Source: an uncultured Cyclobacteriaceae bacterium
Lineage (GTDB): Bacteria > Bacteroidota > Bacteroidia > Cytophagales > Cyclobacteriaceae
Length of the DNA: 64,000 bases
Assembly: GCA_937146645.1 (NCBI GenBank)
Contig: CAKZRQ010000030.1
Coordinates: 124,001-188,000 of the forward strand
Direction: 5' to 3'
Part shown: in pieces, positions 1-7,840 of the stretch
Numbering within the stretch: position 1 is the stretch's first letter
How the letters are laid out: the number at the start of each line of letters is the position of its first letter
Notes under the pieces: generated by a model
Seen by the model: only the letters and a program-made list of their open reading frames with translations
Told to the model about the DNA's origin: nothing
The model's database searches: none
Made by a program: the position numbers and the translations under genes

Positions 1-919
1 CTTCAGTAGGACATCCATTCTGAGAAGCTGGACCTGGAAGGAATGGACACTCGTCCAAGTGGTCAGGAATACCATCACCATCAGAATCAACAGTAGCACC
101 CATTGCATTTACTCTAGCACCTACTGGAGTGTTTGGCTCAGAATCTAAGTAATCTGGAACACCATCTCCATCGGCATCATTCAACATATCCTTAATGCTA
201 TTGATTTGAGATGCTAACTCATCCTTAGTTACATACTTGTCAGCTGCGATATACCAGTCAGCGTGCTCCTCAGAACCACCTAGGTAGAAGTTAAGTCCTA
301 GAGAACCAGTCCACCATGTTCCATTAGCTCCGAAGAAACCATTGTCTTGTGATGGTCTGATTACGGAAGCTCCATCGAAGGCTACAGTCTGACGACCATT
401 CATGATAGTCGAGATATCACCTGTAAGTGCTAACCAATTATTTAATTTAATCTGTGGAGTAACTCCAACGATGATTTGATATACATCATCTGTGAAATCA
501 TTGAACAAATTTTCTTCTGGATTGACAGTTCCAACACCTCCACCAGCATGGAAAAGAACATTGAATGATCTTGAGAAAGACTCAAAGTTCAGAACTCTAC
601 CAAGGTTAATCACACCTTGAAGTCTTAAGCTTGTGTATTTGGTATCGAATGGTGGACTTTGAGAATCACCACCAGCTTCAGAAAACGATCCGAAACCATA
701 ATCAATTTTGGCACCAAATTTTTCGTTGAACATGTATCTCGCACCGAATTCGATGTGTCCAAGGTTCAATGTAGGTGATAGGTAACCTGGCGTTAACGGA
801 GCCATAGGCTTATTGAATCCACCGCCGACTTCAAGAGACCATCGGTCGAATTCTTTTTGAGCGTTAGCTCCAAAGGCTACAACAGCAGCCAAAATTGTTG
901 AGAGTATTAGTTTTTTCAT
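1..919 (-). CDS. OmpA-like outer-membrane protein with calcium-binding TSP3 repeats (3' end missing)
   Basis: The frame opens at the ATG at 919 and runs off the left edge with no stop, so only about 305 N-terminal residues are visible. It starts with a clear signal peptide (MKKLILSTILAAVVAFGANA then Q). A glycine- and aromatic-rich region of about 200 residues follows, typical of an eight-stranded outer-membrane barrel. The end carries Asp-rich thrombospondin type 3 repeats: DADGDGVPDYLD and DSDGDGIPDHLDECP. In Bacteroidota this order is usually followed by a C-terminal OmpA peptidoglycan-binding domain, which would lie outside the window. The protein probably links the outer membrane to the cell wall. 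The OmpA domain itself is inferred, not seen. Confidence 0.85.
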   Translation of the reverse strand, partial: MKKLILSTILAAVVAFGANAQKEFDRWSLEVGGGFNKPMAPLTPGYLSPTLNLGHIEFGARYMFNEKFGAKIDYGFGSFSEAGGDSQSPPFDTKYTSLRLQGVINLGRVLNFESFSRSFNVLFHAGGGVGTVNPEENLFNDFTDDVYQIIVGVTPQIKLNNWLALTGDISTIMNGRQTVAFDGASVIRPSQDNGFFGANGTWWTGSLGLNFYLGGSEEHADWYIAADKYVTKDELASQINSIKDMLNDADGDGVPDYLDSEPNTPVGARVNAMGATVDSDGDGIPDHLDECPFLPGPASQNGCPTE

Positions 920-965
920 AACAAAAAATTTTTGTTCAAATTTTAAGCGTTGATTGATGTGAGTA

Positions 966-995
966 CAAATTTATAAACTTTTAACTTATTGCAAA
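966..995 (-). promoter_or_regulatory. Bacteroidota-type promoter for the OmpA-like gene
   Basis: Read on the minus strand, TAAATTTG (966-973) matches the -7 consensus TAnnTTTG. TTTG (992-995) sits 18 bases upstream as a -33 element. The start codon at 919 follows after an A/T-rich leader of about 45 bases. Confidence 0.6.
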
Positions 996-1089
996 TCTAG
1001 ATGAATAATTTAATTGATAATTCTACAAACCAAATTATTGTTTAAGAAAACGCCTTTTTCTTTAAAATAATAACATAATTGATGCCAAA

Positions 1090-1998
1090 ATGGAAATATT
1101 ATTTGAATTATTAAGGACTAGAGGTGTTTCTGGTGATGAAACTGAGACTAAAAATCTTATTCTCAATTATATCCAAAAACGTAAGAATCATTGGAAGGTT
1201 TGTCCAGAGGTATATTCTGGTGATAATCTTCAGGATTGTATAGTTCTAAAATTCGGTAATCCAAGAACGGCGGTTTTTGCCCATATCGACACCATTGGCT
1301 TTATGACGAGGTATCAAAATCAGCTTGTCCCGGTTGGAGGGCCCGATTTTGGTGAAGTTGCTACTTTGGTTGGAGAGGATTCGCTGGGCAAAATCGAATG
1401 TGAGGTAAATCTAGTAGATGGGTCTTTAGAGCATGATTTCCCTCGAAAAACAGATATTGGAACTCCACTTTCTTATCAGCAAGACATAAGATTAGACGAA
1501 GATTTCATTCAGGCAGCTTATCTAGACAATCGTTTAGGTGTATATAATTGTCTCAAATTGGCGGAATCACTTGAAAATGGATGGATTGTATTTAGCACTT
1601 ATGAAGAGCATGGTGGGGGTAGTGTACCTTTTTTATTAAAGTTTATTCAAGATAAGGCTCCAATTAATCAAGCTTTAATTTCAGATATAACATGGGTTAC
1701 CGAAGGTGTTCAACATCATGAAGGTGTGGTGATCTCAATTAGAGATAGAAACATACCCCGAAGACAGTTTATTAATAAGATTGTTAGTCTTGCGGAGCGA
1801 AGCGGTATTCCTTTCCAATTAGAAGTGGAAGGTTCGGGGGGAAGCGATGGTAGGGAAATCCAAAATTCTGAATATGCTATCGACTGGTGTTTTATAGGTG
1901 CTCCTGAGGATAATGTGCATTCGCCAGATGAAAAGGTCTCTTTGAAAGATCTAGATGCAATGCTCAAAATGTATGAATATCTGATGGCAAAGCTCTAA
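1090..1998 (+). CDS. M42-family metallo-aminopeptidase-like protein
   Basis: 302 residues, probably cytosolic. The dinuclear metal-site motifs of the M42 (glutamyl/deblocking aminopeptidase) family are visible in order: AHIDTIGFMT (about residue 64), YLDNRLGVYN (143), the catalytic pair in EEHGGG (170), SDITWV, GGSDGREI and a C-terminal HSPDEKVSLKDL. Family members remove N-terminal residues from peptides. The protein is a little shorter than classical M42 enzymes (about 340-360), so the inserted dimerisation domain may be reduced. It lies 3 bp upstream of hpt and probably shares its transcript. The exact substrate cannot be read from sequence. Confidence 0.8.
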   Translation: MEILFELLRTRGVSGDETETKNLILNYIQKRKNHWKVCPEVYSGDNLQDCIVLKFGNPRTAVFAHIDTIGFMTRYQNQLVPVGGPDFGEVATLVGEDSLGKIECEVNLVDGSLEHDFPRKTDIGTPLSYQQDIRLDEDFIQAAYLDNRLGVYNCLKLAESLENGWIVFSTYEEHGGGSVPFLLKFIQDKAPINQALISDITWVTEGVQHHEGVVISIRDRNIPRRQFINKIVSLAERSGIPFQLEVEGSGGSDGREIQNSEYAIDWCFIGAPEDNVHSPDEKVSLKDLDAMLKMYEYLMAKL

Positions 1999-2001
1999 GT
2001 A

Positions 2002-2550
2002 ATGAAGAATGAGGTCACTATACATGGTAAGCGCTTCGAGATATATTTATCTCAGGAAGAAATAAGCAAGCGTATTCAATCCATGGGGGAGGCGATTGCA
2101 AAGGACTTCCTTAATAAGAATCTTATATTAATAGGTGTTCTAAATGGTGCGACAGTTTTCCTGAGTGATTTGATTAGAGCGATTGATTTACCTTTGGAAA
2201 TAGGGACAATAAGAGCTTCCTCTTATATAGGTGTCAAATCCTCGGGCAATGTCGTAGTTGATAGGAAGTCCTTGCCAGAAATTAGAGATAAGCATGTAAT
2301 TCTGGTTGAGGATATAGTGGACACGGGTAGAACCTTGGATGAATTACAGAAAGTATTTATGCAAATGGGAGCCAAATCAATAGCCATAGCCACCTTATTG
2401 CATAAACCTGAAGCTTTCGAGTTTAATTACCCATTAAATTATGTGGGTTTTGAAATTCCCAATAAATTTGTCGTCGGTTTTGGACTTGATTACGATGAGT
2501 TAGGGAGGAATCTTCCTGCCATTTATCAAATCCGAGAGCACGAATACTAA
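2002..2550 (+). CDS. hpt: hypoxanthine phosphoribosyltransferase
   Basis: 182 residues, normal for the family. It converts hypoxanthine (and guanine) plus PRPP to IMP/GMP in purine salvage. The PRPP-binding signature VILVEDIVDTGRTL is at about residues 98-111. The flexible-loop segment ASSYIGVKSSGNV is at 73-85, and the C-terminal VGFGLDYDELGRNLP is typical of bacterial Hpt. It sits between the peptidase gene (3 bp away) and adk (14 bp away), so purine salvage and adenylate interconversion are probably co-transcribed. Confidence 0.95.
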   Translation: MKNEVTIHGKRFEIYLSQEEISKRIQSMGEAIAKDFLNKNLILIGVLNGATVFLSDLIRAIDLPLEIGTIRASSYIGVKSSGNVVVDRKSLPEIRDKHVILVEDIVDTGRTLDELQKVFMQMGAKSIAIATLLHKPEAFEFNYPLNYVGFEIPNKFVVGFGLDYDELGRNLPAIYQIREHEY

Positions 2551-2564
2551 TTTAATAGCAAGGA

Positions 2565-3137
2565 ATGTTAAACATTGTATTATTTGGCCCTCCCGGTGCG
2601 GGCAAAGGGACTCAAAGTGAAAATTTGATTAATCATTACGGTTTGACTCATCTATCTACAGGTGATCTTTTCCGTAAACATTTAGGCGAGGGTACCGAAT
2701 TGGGCCAACTCGCTAAAAAATATATGAATGAAGGGCGCCTTGTTCCAGATGAGGTAGTTATTCAAATGGTAGAGGATAAAATCAATGCCACTGATGATGC
2801 CAAAGGATTTATCTTCGATGGCTTTCCACGAACTACTGCTCAAGCCGAAGCATTAGATGAGATGTTAGCGAAGCATGACTTGAGCATTGCAGGGATGGTG
2901 GCTCTAGAGGTGGAAGAGGATATCCTACGTGAAAGAATTAAAGAAAGAGGCAAAACTTCTGGGCGTGTAGATGATCAGGATGATGAAAAAATCTCCACCA
3001 GAATTAAGGTCTATTTGGATGAGACTTTACCCGTGGCAGATTTCTACCGTAATCAAGGTAAATATCAAAAAATAGATGGCGTCGGAGCCATCGAGGAGAT
3101 ATTCGGTAAAATTAGATCTGTGGTGGATTCGTATTGA
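2565..3137 (+). CDS. adk: adenylate kinase
   Basis: 190 residues. It catalyses AMP + ATP = 2 ADP in the cytosol. The P-loop GPPGAGKGTQ is at residues 8-17, the AMP-site segment LSTGDLFRKH at about 30-39, and DGFPRT at about 86-91. The lid around residues 125-140 is short and has no zinc cysteines, so this is the short-lid type common in Bacteroidota. Last gene of the 1090-3137 group; a hairpin with a T-tract follows. Confidence 0.96.
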   Translation: MLNIVLFGPPGAGKGTQSENLINHYGLTHLSTGDLFRKHLGEGTELGQLAKKYMNEGRLVPDEVVIQMVEDKINATDDAKGFIFDGFPRTTAQAEALDEMLAKHDLSIAGMVALEVEEDILRERIKERGKTSGRVDDQDDEKISTRIKVYLDETLPVADFYRNQGKYQKIDGVGAIEEIFGKIRSVVDSY

Positions 3138-3151
3138 TCATCCATATTTTG

Positions 3152-3159
3152 TAATTTTG
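3152..3159 (+). promoter_or_regulatory. candidate -7 promoter element for obg
   Basis: TAATTTTG fits TAnnTTTG. A transcript started here would begin near 3166 and carry the 3171-3196 hairpin at its very 5' end. The only upstream TTG (3134-3136) is about 15 bases away, closer than the usual 19-21, so support is modest. Confidence 0.35.
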
Positions 3160-3170
3160 CAATTCATTAG

Positions 3171-3196
3171 AGGCTAAGCTTTTGCTTGGCCTTTTT
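3171..3196 (+). terminator. intrinsic terminator between adk and obg
   Basis: A 9-bp stem AGGCTAAGC/GCTTGGCCT (one G:U pair) with a TTTT loop, followed directly by a T run. It ends only 10 bases before the obg ATG, so it could act as an adk terminator, as a read-through control point for obg, or as a 5' hairpin. Confidence 0.65.
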
Positions 3197-3206
3197 CATT
3201 TATCTC

Positions 3207-4199
3207 ATGGCAGATTCTAATTTCATCGATTACGTAAAGTTTTGCTCAAGATCTGGAGCAGGAGGTGCCGGAGCAGCTCACTTCCGAAGGGAAAAGCATG
3301 TTCCCAAAGGTGGGCCCGATGGAGGAGATGGCGGCCGCGGAGGACACATTATATTAAGAGGCAATGCTCAGCACTGGACTTTGCTACACCTTAAATATAA
3401 GAAGCACGTTATCGCAGAGGCGGGTAAGCGTGGAGAAGGTGGGCGAAGAACTGGTGCCGATGGGAAGGATGTTATTTTAGACGTGCCCTTGGGTACGGTG
3501 GCTCGCGATGCAGAGACTATGGAGTTTAGAGCGGAGATAACCGAGGAAGGGCAAGAAGTTATTTTGACTAAAGGCGGAAGAGGAGGACTTGGGAATGATC
3601 ATTTCAAAACCTCAACTAATCAGGCTCCACATTACGCTCAGCCAGGAGAAGACGGGATTGAAGAATGGATCATTTTAGAGCTCAAGCTTTTGGCTGATGT
3701 AGGCCTGGTAGGTTTCCCAAACGCAGGGAAGTCCACCCTTTTGAGTTCGATTTCTGCGGCAAAGCCCGAAATCGGAGATTACCCTTTCACCACCTTGGTC
3801 CCAAATCTTGGCGTGGTAAGCTATAGAGACGAGCGGTCTTTTGTAATGGCGGATATTCCCGGGATCATCGAAGGAGCTGCAGAGGGAAAAGGTTTAGGAC
3901 TTAGATTCCTCAGACATATCGAAAGGAATTCGATTTTGCTATTCCTCGTACCTGCAGATGCTCCGAGTATTTCGGAACATTACCATATCCTATTGAATGA
4001 GCTAGAAAAACATAACCCCGAGTTACTAGATAAGGATAGAATTCTGGCAATTTCTAAATCTGATATGCTCGACGAGGAGCTCATGGACGAAATGAAAGAA
4101 GAGGTCCCAACAGATGTTCCATCCTTATTTATTTCCTCGGTCAGCCAGTTTAACCTCGATAAGTTGAAGGATTTAATATGGCAGTCCATCCATAGTTAA
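3207..4199 (+). CDS. obg: Obg-family GTPase (ribosome assembly)
   Basis: 330 residues from the ATG at 3207. A longer frame from a TTG at 3186 would start inside the terminator stem and is rejected. The N-terminal glycine-rich Obg fold ([27 protein letters not shown]) covers about residues 1-150. The G domain follows with G1 [13 protein letters not shown]2 around [10 protein letters not shown] and G3 [17 protein letters not shown]4 reads SKSD instead of NKxD and G5 reads SSVS. The OCT C-terminal domain of some Obg proteins is absent. Obg binds the 50S subunit late in assembly and responds to guanine nucleotides. Confidence 0.93.
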   Translation: MADSNFIDYVKFCSRSGAGGAGAAHFRREKHVPKGGPDGGDGGRGGHIILRGNAQHWTLLHLKYKKHVIAEAGKRGEGGRRTGADGKDVILDVPLGTVARDAETMEFRAEITEEGQEVILTKGGRGGLGNDHFKTSTNQAPHYAQPGEDGIEEWIILELKLLADVGLVGFPNAGKSTLLSSISAAKPEIGDYPFTTLVPNLGVVSYRDERSFVMADIPGIIEGAAEGKGLGLRFLRHIERNSILLFLVPADAPSISEHYHILLNELEKHNPELLDKDRILAISKSDMLDEELMDEMKEEVPTDVPSLFISSVSQFNLDKLKDLIWQSIHS

Positions 4200-4202
4200 T
4201 AG

Positions 4203-4215
4203 TGTCACTTTGGCA
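4203..4215 (+). promoter_or_regulatory. candidate heat-shock-type promoter element ahead of grpE
   Basis: TGTCA CTT TGGCA, two TGnCA half-sites three bases apart, lies about 50 bases upstream of grpE, in the spot where a stress promoter would be expected. A further TGGCA occurs about 15 bases downstream. There is no TAnnTTTG element and no CIRCE operator in this gap. The role is inferred only from position and repeat structure. Confidence 0.3.
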
Positions 4216-4265
4216 GTAAAAAGCCGATGGCAAACAAATTGATGAAGGCAGGGAGCTAACCTGAA

Positions 4266-4862
4266 ATGATTAGTACAATGACAAAGAAGAAGAAAGTGGA
4301 AAAAGAAATAAATGAGCAGGAGCTCAATGAAGAAATATTGGTTGAAAATGAATCAGCCGAAAATGAGGAAGAAAACTCTCAAACTGAAGAGAATTTAGAA
4401 GAAGAGGTTTCACCAGAAGTGAAGCTTGAAAAGGAAGTAGCAGAATTAAAAGAAAAGTATCTGCGACTGTATTCTGATTTTGAGAATTTCAGAAAGAGAA
4501 CTGCCAAGGAGAGAATTGATATGATCTCAACTGCTTCTGAAGAGGTATTGATCGATCTTTTACCAGCTGTTGATGACTTCGAAAGAGCTTTTAAAGCAAA
4601 CGAAAAAGAAGAAGATGGTTCAAAAGTTCTAGAAGGCAATCAGATTGTCTTTGAAAAACTCCTGAAGATTTTAAAATCTAAGGGCCTAACGCCAATGGAA
4701 GATATGATCGGTAAACCATTTGATGCTGATACACAAGAAGCTATTACGCAAATCCCTGCTCCCTCAGAAGATATGAAGGGGATGGTTATTGATGTAATAG
4801 AAAAAGGATACACCCTTGGAGACAAGGTGGTTCGATTCGCAAAAGTGGTAACTGGAGCTTAA
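4266..4862 (+). CDS. grpE: GrpE, nucleotide exchange factor of DnaK
   Basis: 198 residues (194 if the in-frame ATG at 4278 is used, which fits the lysine-rich [10 protein letters not shown] start better). An acidic, disordered N-terminal stretch of about 50 residues leads into a long coiled coil ([25 protein letters not shown]). The C-terminal beta domain contains [19 protein letters not shown] and [20 protein letters not shown] residues typical of GrpE. It releases ADP from DnaK. dnaJ follows after 4 bp; dnaK is not in the window. Confidence 0.95.
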   Translation: MISTMTKKKKVEKEINEQELNEEILVENESAENEEENSQTEENLEEEVSPEVKLEKEVAELKEKYLRLYSDFENFRKRTAKERIDMISTASEEVLIDLLPAVDDFERAFKANEKEEDGSKVLEGNQIVFEKLLKILKSKGLTPMEDMIGKPFDADTQEAITQIPAPSEDMKGMVIDVIEKGYTLGDKVVRFAKVVTGA

Positions 4863-4866
4863 GAAT

Positions 4867-5976
4867 ATGGCAAAAAGAGATTATTACGAGATACTCGGAG
4901 TTGATAAGTCCGCATCGGCGGATGAAATCAAAAAGGCCTATCGTAAGCTGGCGATTAAGTATCACCCGGATAAGAATCCAAATGATGCTTCTGCTGAGGA
5001 GAAATTTAAAGAAGCAGCTGAAGCTTACGAGGTTCTAAGTAATCCAGAGAAAAAGCAGCGCTATGACCAATTTGGCCACCAGGGCTTAGGCGGAGCTGGT
5101 GGCTTTGGTGGAGGTGGAATGAATATGGAAGATATATTCTCCCAGTTCGGTGACATCTTCGGTGGAGGAGGAGGCTTTGGCTCATTCTTCGGAGGCGGAG
5201 GCGGTGGTCGACGCACCAAGAAAGGAACCAATCTTCGTGTGAAATTAAAGCTGAATCTTCAGGAAGTGGCAAATGGGGTGGAGAAGAAGATCAAGGTGAA
5301 GAGGAATGTGATCGCTGATGGGGTGACATTTAAAACCTGTACTACTTGCCAGGGAACTGGCCAGGTGAAGAAGGTAGTGAATACCATGCTTGGACAAATG
5401 GTTTCAGCTAGTACTTGTACTGTCTGCGGTGGGAGTGGTCAGATTGTTGACAAAAGACCTCCTGGTGCTGATGCCAGAGGATTGACTGCCAAGGAAGAAG
5501 TTATACCTATTAATATACCGGGTGGCGTGGCTGATGGAATGCAGCTTAGCATGTCTGGAAAAGGAAACGAAACCCCAGGTGGCATACCCGGTGATTTATT
5601 GATCGTCATCGAAGAAATCGAGGAGACACAGTTTCAGCGAGAAGGAAATAATGTAATCTATGATCTCTACGTCTCTTTTGTGGATGCGGCCTTGGGGGCG
5701 TCAGTAGAAGTACCGACCATAGATGGCAAAGTGAAGATCAAGGTAGAGCCTGGTACTCAAAGCGGTAAAATGCTCAGACTGAAAGGAAAGGGTATTAAAG
5801 ATATCAACGGATACTCACGAGGTGATCAATTGATCATGGTGAATGTCTGGACTCCTACCCAACTCTCTAAAGAGGAAAAAGAGGCCCTGGAGGCAATGCG
5901 AGGGTCCGAAAATTTCAAACCGGATCCCGGTAGAGCGGATAAAACCTTCTTCGATAAGATGAAGGAATTTTTCTAA
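4867..5976 (+). CDS. dnaJ: DnaJ (Hsp40) co-chaperone with a half zinc finger
   Basis: 369 residues. J domain at 1-70 with HPD at 33-35, a glycine/phenylalanine-rich linker at about 73-115, then two beta-sandwich substrate-binding domains and the C-terminal dimer region. DnaJ normally has four CxxCxGxG motifs making two zinc sites. Only two are present: CTTCQGTG (158-165) and CTVCGGSG (184-191), equivalent by position to motifs 2 and 3 (zinc site II). Motifs 1 and 4 (zinc site I) are missing, while the flanking sequence continues in frame. It stimulates DnaK ATPase activity and delivers unfolded clients. A strong terminator follows. Confidence 0.95.
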   Translation: MAKRDYYEILGVDKSASADEIKKAYRKLAIKYHPDKNPNDASAEEKFKEAAEAYEVLSNPEKKQRYDQFGHQGLGGAGGFGGGGMNMEDIFSQFGDIFGGGGGFGSFFGGGGGGRRTKKGTNLRVKLKLNLQEVANGVEKKIKVKRNVIADGVTFKTCTTCQGTGQVKKVVNTMLGQMVSASTCTVCGGSGQIVDKRPPGADARGLTAKEEVIPINIPGGVADGMQLSMSGKGNETPGGIPGDLLIVIEEIEETQFQREGNNVIYDLYVSFVDAALGASVEVPTIDGKVKIKVEPGTQSGKMLRLKGKGIKDINGYSRGDQLIMVNVWTPTQLSKEEKEALEAMRGSENFKPDPGRADKTFFDKMKEFF

Positions 5977-5983
5977 AAATTAG

Positions 5984-6010
5984 AAGCCAGAAGAAATTCT
6001 GGCTTTTTTT
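5984..6010 (+). terminator. intrinsic terminator of the grpE-dnaJ transcript
   Basis: Perfect 9-bp stem AAGCCAGAA/TTCTGGCTT with a GAAA tetraloop, followed by seven T, starting 7 bases after the dnaJ stop codon. Confidence 0.92.
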
Positions 6011-6054
6011 ATAGATTTAAAAACCTTTTATAGGTCGAGTCGTAACCTATCCGT

Positions 6055-6942
6055 ATGCTGAGAAAACTCTGTCTGCTGTTATTGGGAATTGTGGGTTTTG
6101 AAACGCTGTGCCAGGCCCAGATTGTCAAGGAGTACCATGTTAAGGAAAGGACTGGGTTTGATATAGTTAAACTAGATTTTACTTCGTACAAAAGCTTCAC
6201 TCAGCTCAAGCGAGTTTTGGATTCAGATCCAGTAAGTATTCATGGCGAACTAACTGATACCAATATCCTTCCTGACTTTTCTAATTCGGTCAATCGCGAT
6301 ATCATGGAGGTTTCTTTGGTCCATAAAAATGTGGAGTCCGATAACCTCGGTAAAAGCATCACCTCTAAGCTCTTTTCTGGCAAGTCTAATGACTTCGACC
6401 ATACTTGGGATTTGGGTCTTAACTCAAATTTCCTCTACGATTTGAATTTCTTTCTTGGAATGGGCCAGTCCAATTTTGACCTGGCTAAGCTTCCTGTGAC
6501 AAATCTCAAAATCGAAAGTGCAAGCTCTGATGTGATTATACATTATGGAGAGGACGAACCTAACATGGTACAGATGGATACCCTACTCGTTCTGTTGGAT
6601 ATGGGAAAGGTGGAAATTCCTCAGGCCAATTATACCAACTCCAAAAAAATCATTGTGGAGGTCAGCTATGGCAAAATTGATTTGGATTTTGGAGAAGGAA
6701 TGAATTCTTCCTGTGATGTAATCGCAGCTTTGGGTGCTGGCACCCTAAACCTTCATTTACCATCTGAATCCTATCCTGTAAAAATTAAGGTGAAGAGTAC
6801 TCCTATGTGCAGGATGAACCTGCCAAAGTTTTTGAAGGAGGTTGAAGAAAATACATACACCACAAAGGGTTATGATGAAAATGACCCAAGACTTTTAGAA
6901 TTGACTCTAGACGTGGGTGTCGGGTCAATTGTTATTGATTGA
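6055..6942 (+). CDS. secreted beta-rich protein of unknown function
   Basis: 295 residues. A Sec signal peptide (MLRKLCLLLLGIVGFETLCQA then Q) indicates export. The rest has no enzyme motif that I recognise. The second half (about residues 150-295) alternates hydrophobic residues in repeating beta strands (LKIESASSDVIIHYG, KIIVEVSYGKIDLDFG, LTLDVGVGSIVID). This resembles the right-handed beta architecture of DUF2154/toastrack adhesin-like proteins; that is a fold guess, not an identification. The stop is followed after one base by the start of an ABC transporter ATPase, so the three genes 6055-9158 are likely one operon. Confidence 0.75.
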   Translation: MLRKLCLLLLGIVGFETLCQAQIVKEYHVKERTGFDIVKLDFTSYKSFTQLKRVLDSDPVSIHGELTDTNILPDFSNSVNRDIMEVSLVHKNVESDNLGKSITSKLFSGKSNDFDHTWDLGLNSNFLYDLNFFLGMGQSNFDLAKLPVTNLKIESASSDVIIHYGEDEPNMVQMDTLLVLLDMGKVEIPQANYTNSKKIIVEVSYGKIDLDFGEGMNSSCDVIAALGAGTLNLHLPSESYPVKIKVKSTPMCRMNLPKFLKEVEENTYTTKGYDENDPRLLELTLDVGVGSIVID

Positions 6943-6943
6943 T

Positions 6944-7840
6944 ATGCTCGAAATCACGAACCTTTCCAAAGCTTTTGGGGATAAACAAGCTCTTACCGAT
7001 ATAGATTTAATCGTTCCTGAGGGAGTGATTTTTGGTTTGCTAGGACCAAATGGGGCCGGTAAGACTACTCTGATTCGGATTATTAATCAGATTATCGAAG
7101 CAGACAGAGGTCAGATTATTTTGGAGGGCCAAAGTATTTCTCCATCTGATATTCGAAAGATTGGCTACCTGCCAGAAGAGCGTGGTCTTTATAAGAAGAT
7201 GAAAGTTTGGGACCAATTGATCTACTTTGCTCGACTAAAAGGACTCAGTTCTCAAGAGGCTAAATCCAGAATCGATAAGTGGATGAAAAAGCTGGAGATT
7301 GATTCCTGGAAGGCAAAAAAAATAGAAGATCTCTCCAAGGGTATGGCCCAGAAAATTCAGTTCATTGCTACGGTTATTCACGAGCCAAAGCTTCTCATTT
7401 TGGACGAACCGTTTTCTGGCTTTGATCCAGTGAATGCTGAGATCATCAAGAATGAAATTATAGGTCTGAAGGAGAGTGGAACTACCGTGATTTTGAGTAC
7501 TCATCGGATGGAATCGGTAGAGCTTCTTTGCGATCGTGTAGCCATGATCAATCAATCGAAGAAAATTCTGGATGGGACTATTCGAGAAGTAAAAAATAGT
7601 TTCAAGCCTGAAATATTTGAGGTGACCCTAGTAGATATTCCAGACAACCTACCGGTGGAATATGGGGCAACTGAAATCGCTCCGGGTGAATGGAATTTTC
7701 AAACAAGCTTGAATGGACAAACCCCTAATGAGTTGCTATCTCAGTTTATGTCTTACGGTCAGGTGACTCAATTTGATGAAGTCAAACCAACCATGGAAGA
7801 GATTTTTATTCATCAGGTAAAAACAGCGGAAAATGGATAA
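6944..7840 (+). CDS. ABC transporter ATP-binding subunit (NatA-like)
   Basis: 298 residues from the ATG at 6944. A GTG 27 bases upstream would overlap the preceding gene and is not needed. Walker A GPNGAGKTT is near residue 34, the signature LSKGMAQK near 126, Walker B LLILDEPFSGFDP near 146 and the H-loop STHRM near 180. A C-terminal extension of about 80 residues is like that of NatA/YhaQ-type exporters. It powers the permease encoded next, which overlaps it by 8 bp. Family members export Na+ or drugs; the substrate here is unknown. Confidence 0.92.
   Translation: MLEITNLSKAFGDKQALTDIDLIVPEGVIFGLLGPNGAGKTTLIRIINQIIEADRGQIILEGQSISPSDIRKIGYLPEERGLYKKMKVWDQLIYFARLKGLSSQEAKSRIDKWMKKLEIDSWKAKKIEDLSKGMAQKIQFIATVIHEPKLLILDEPFSGFDPVNAEIIKNEIIGLKESGTTVILSTHRMESVELLCDRVAMINQSKKILDGTIREVKNSFKPEIFEVTLVDIPDNLPVEYGATEIAPGEWNFQTSLNGQTPNELLSQFMSYGQVTQFDEVKPTMEEIFIHQVKTAENG

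Noticed and set aside
3186..3206. TTG start for obg giving seven extra residues
   Set aside because: It lies within the terminator stem, and the family start is at the following ATG.
4200..4265. CIRCE (HrcA) operator before grpE
   Set aside because: The TTAGCACTC-N9-GAGTGCTAA repeat is not present.
4867..5976. Frameshift or assembly gap as the cause of the missing DnaJ zinc motifs
   Set aside because: The frame is open and all flanking DnaJ sequence is in register on both sides, so a true in-frame loss is more likely.
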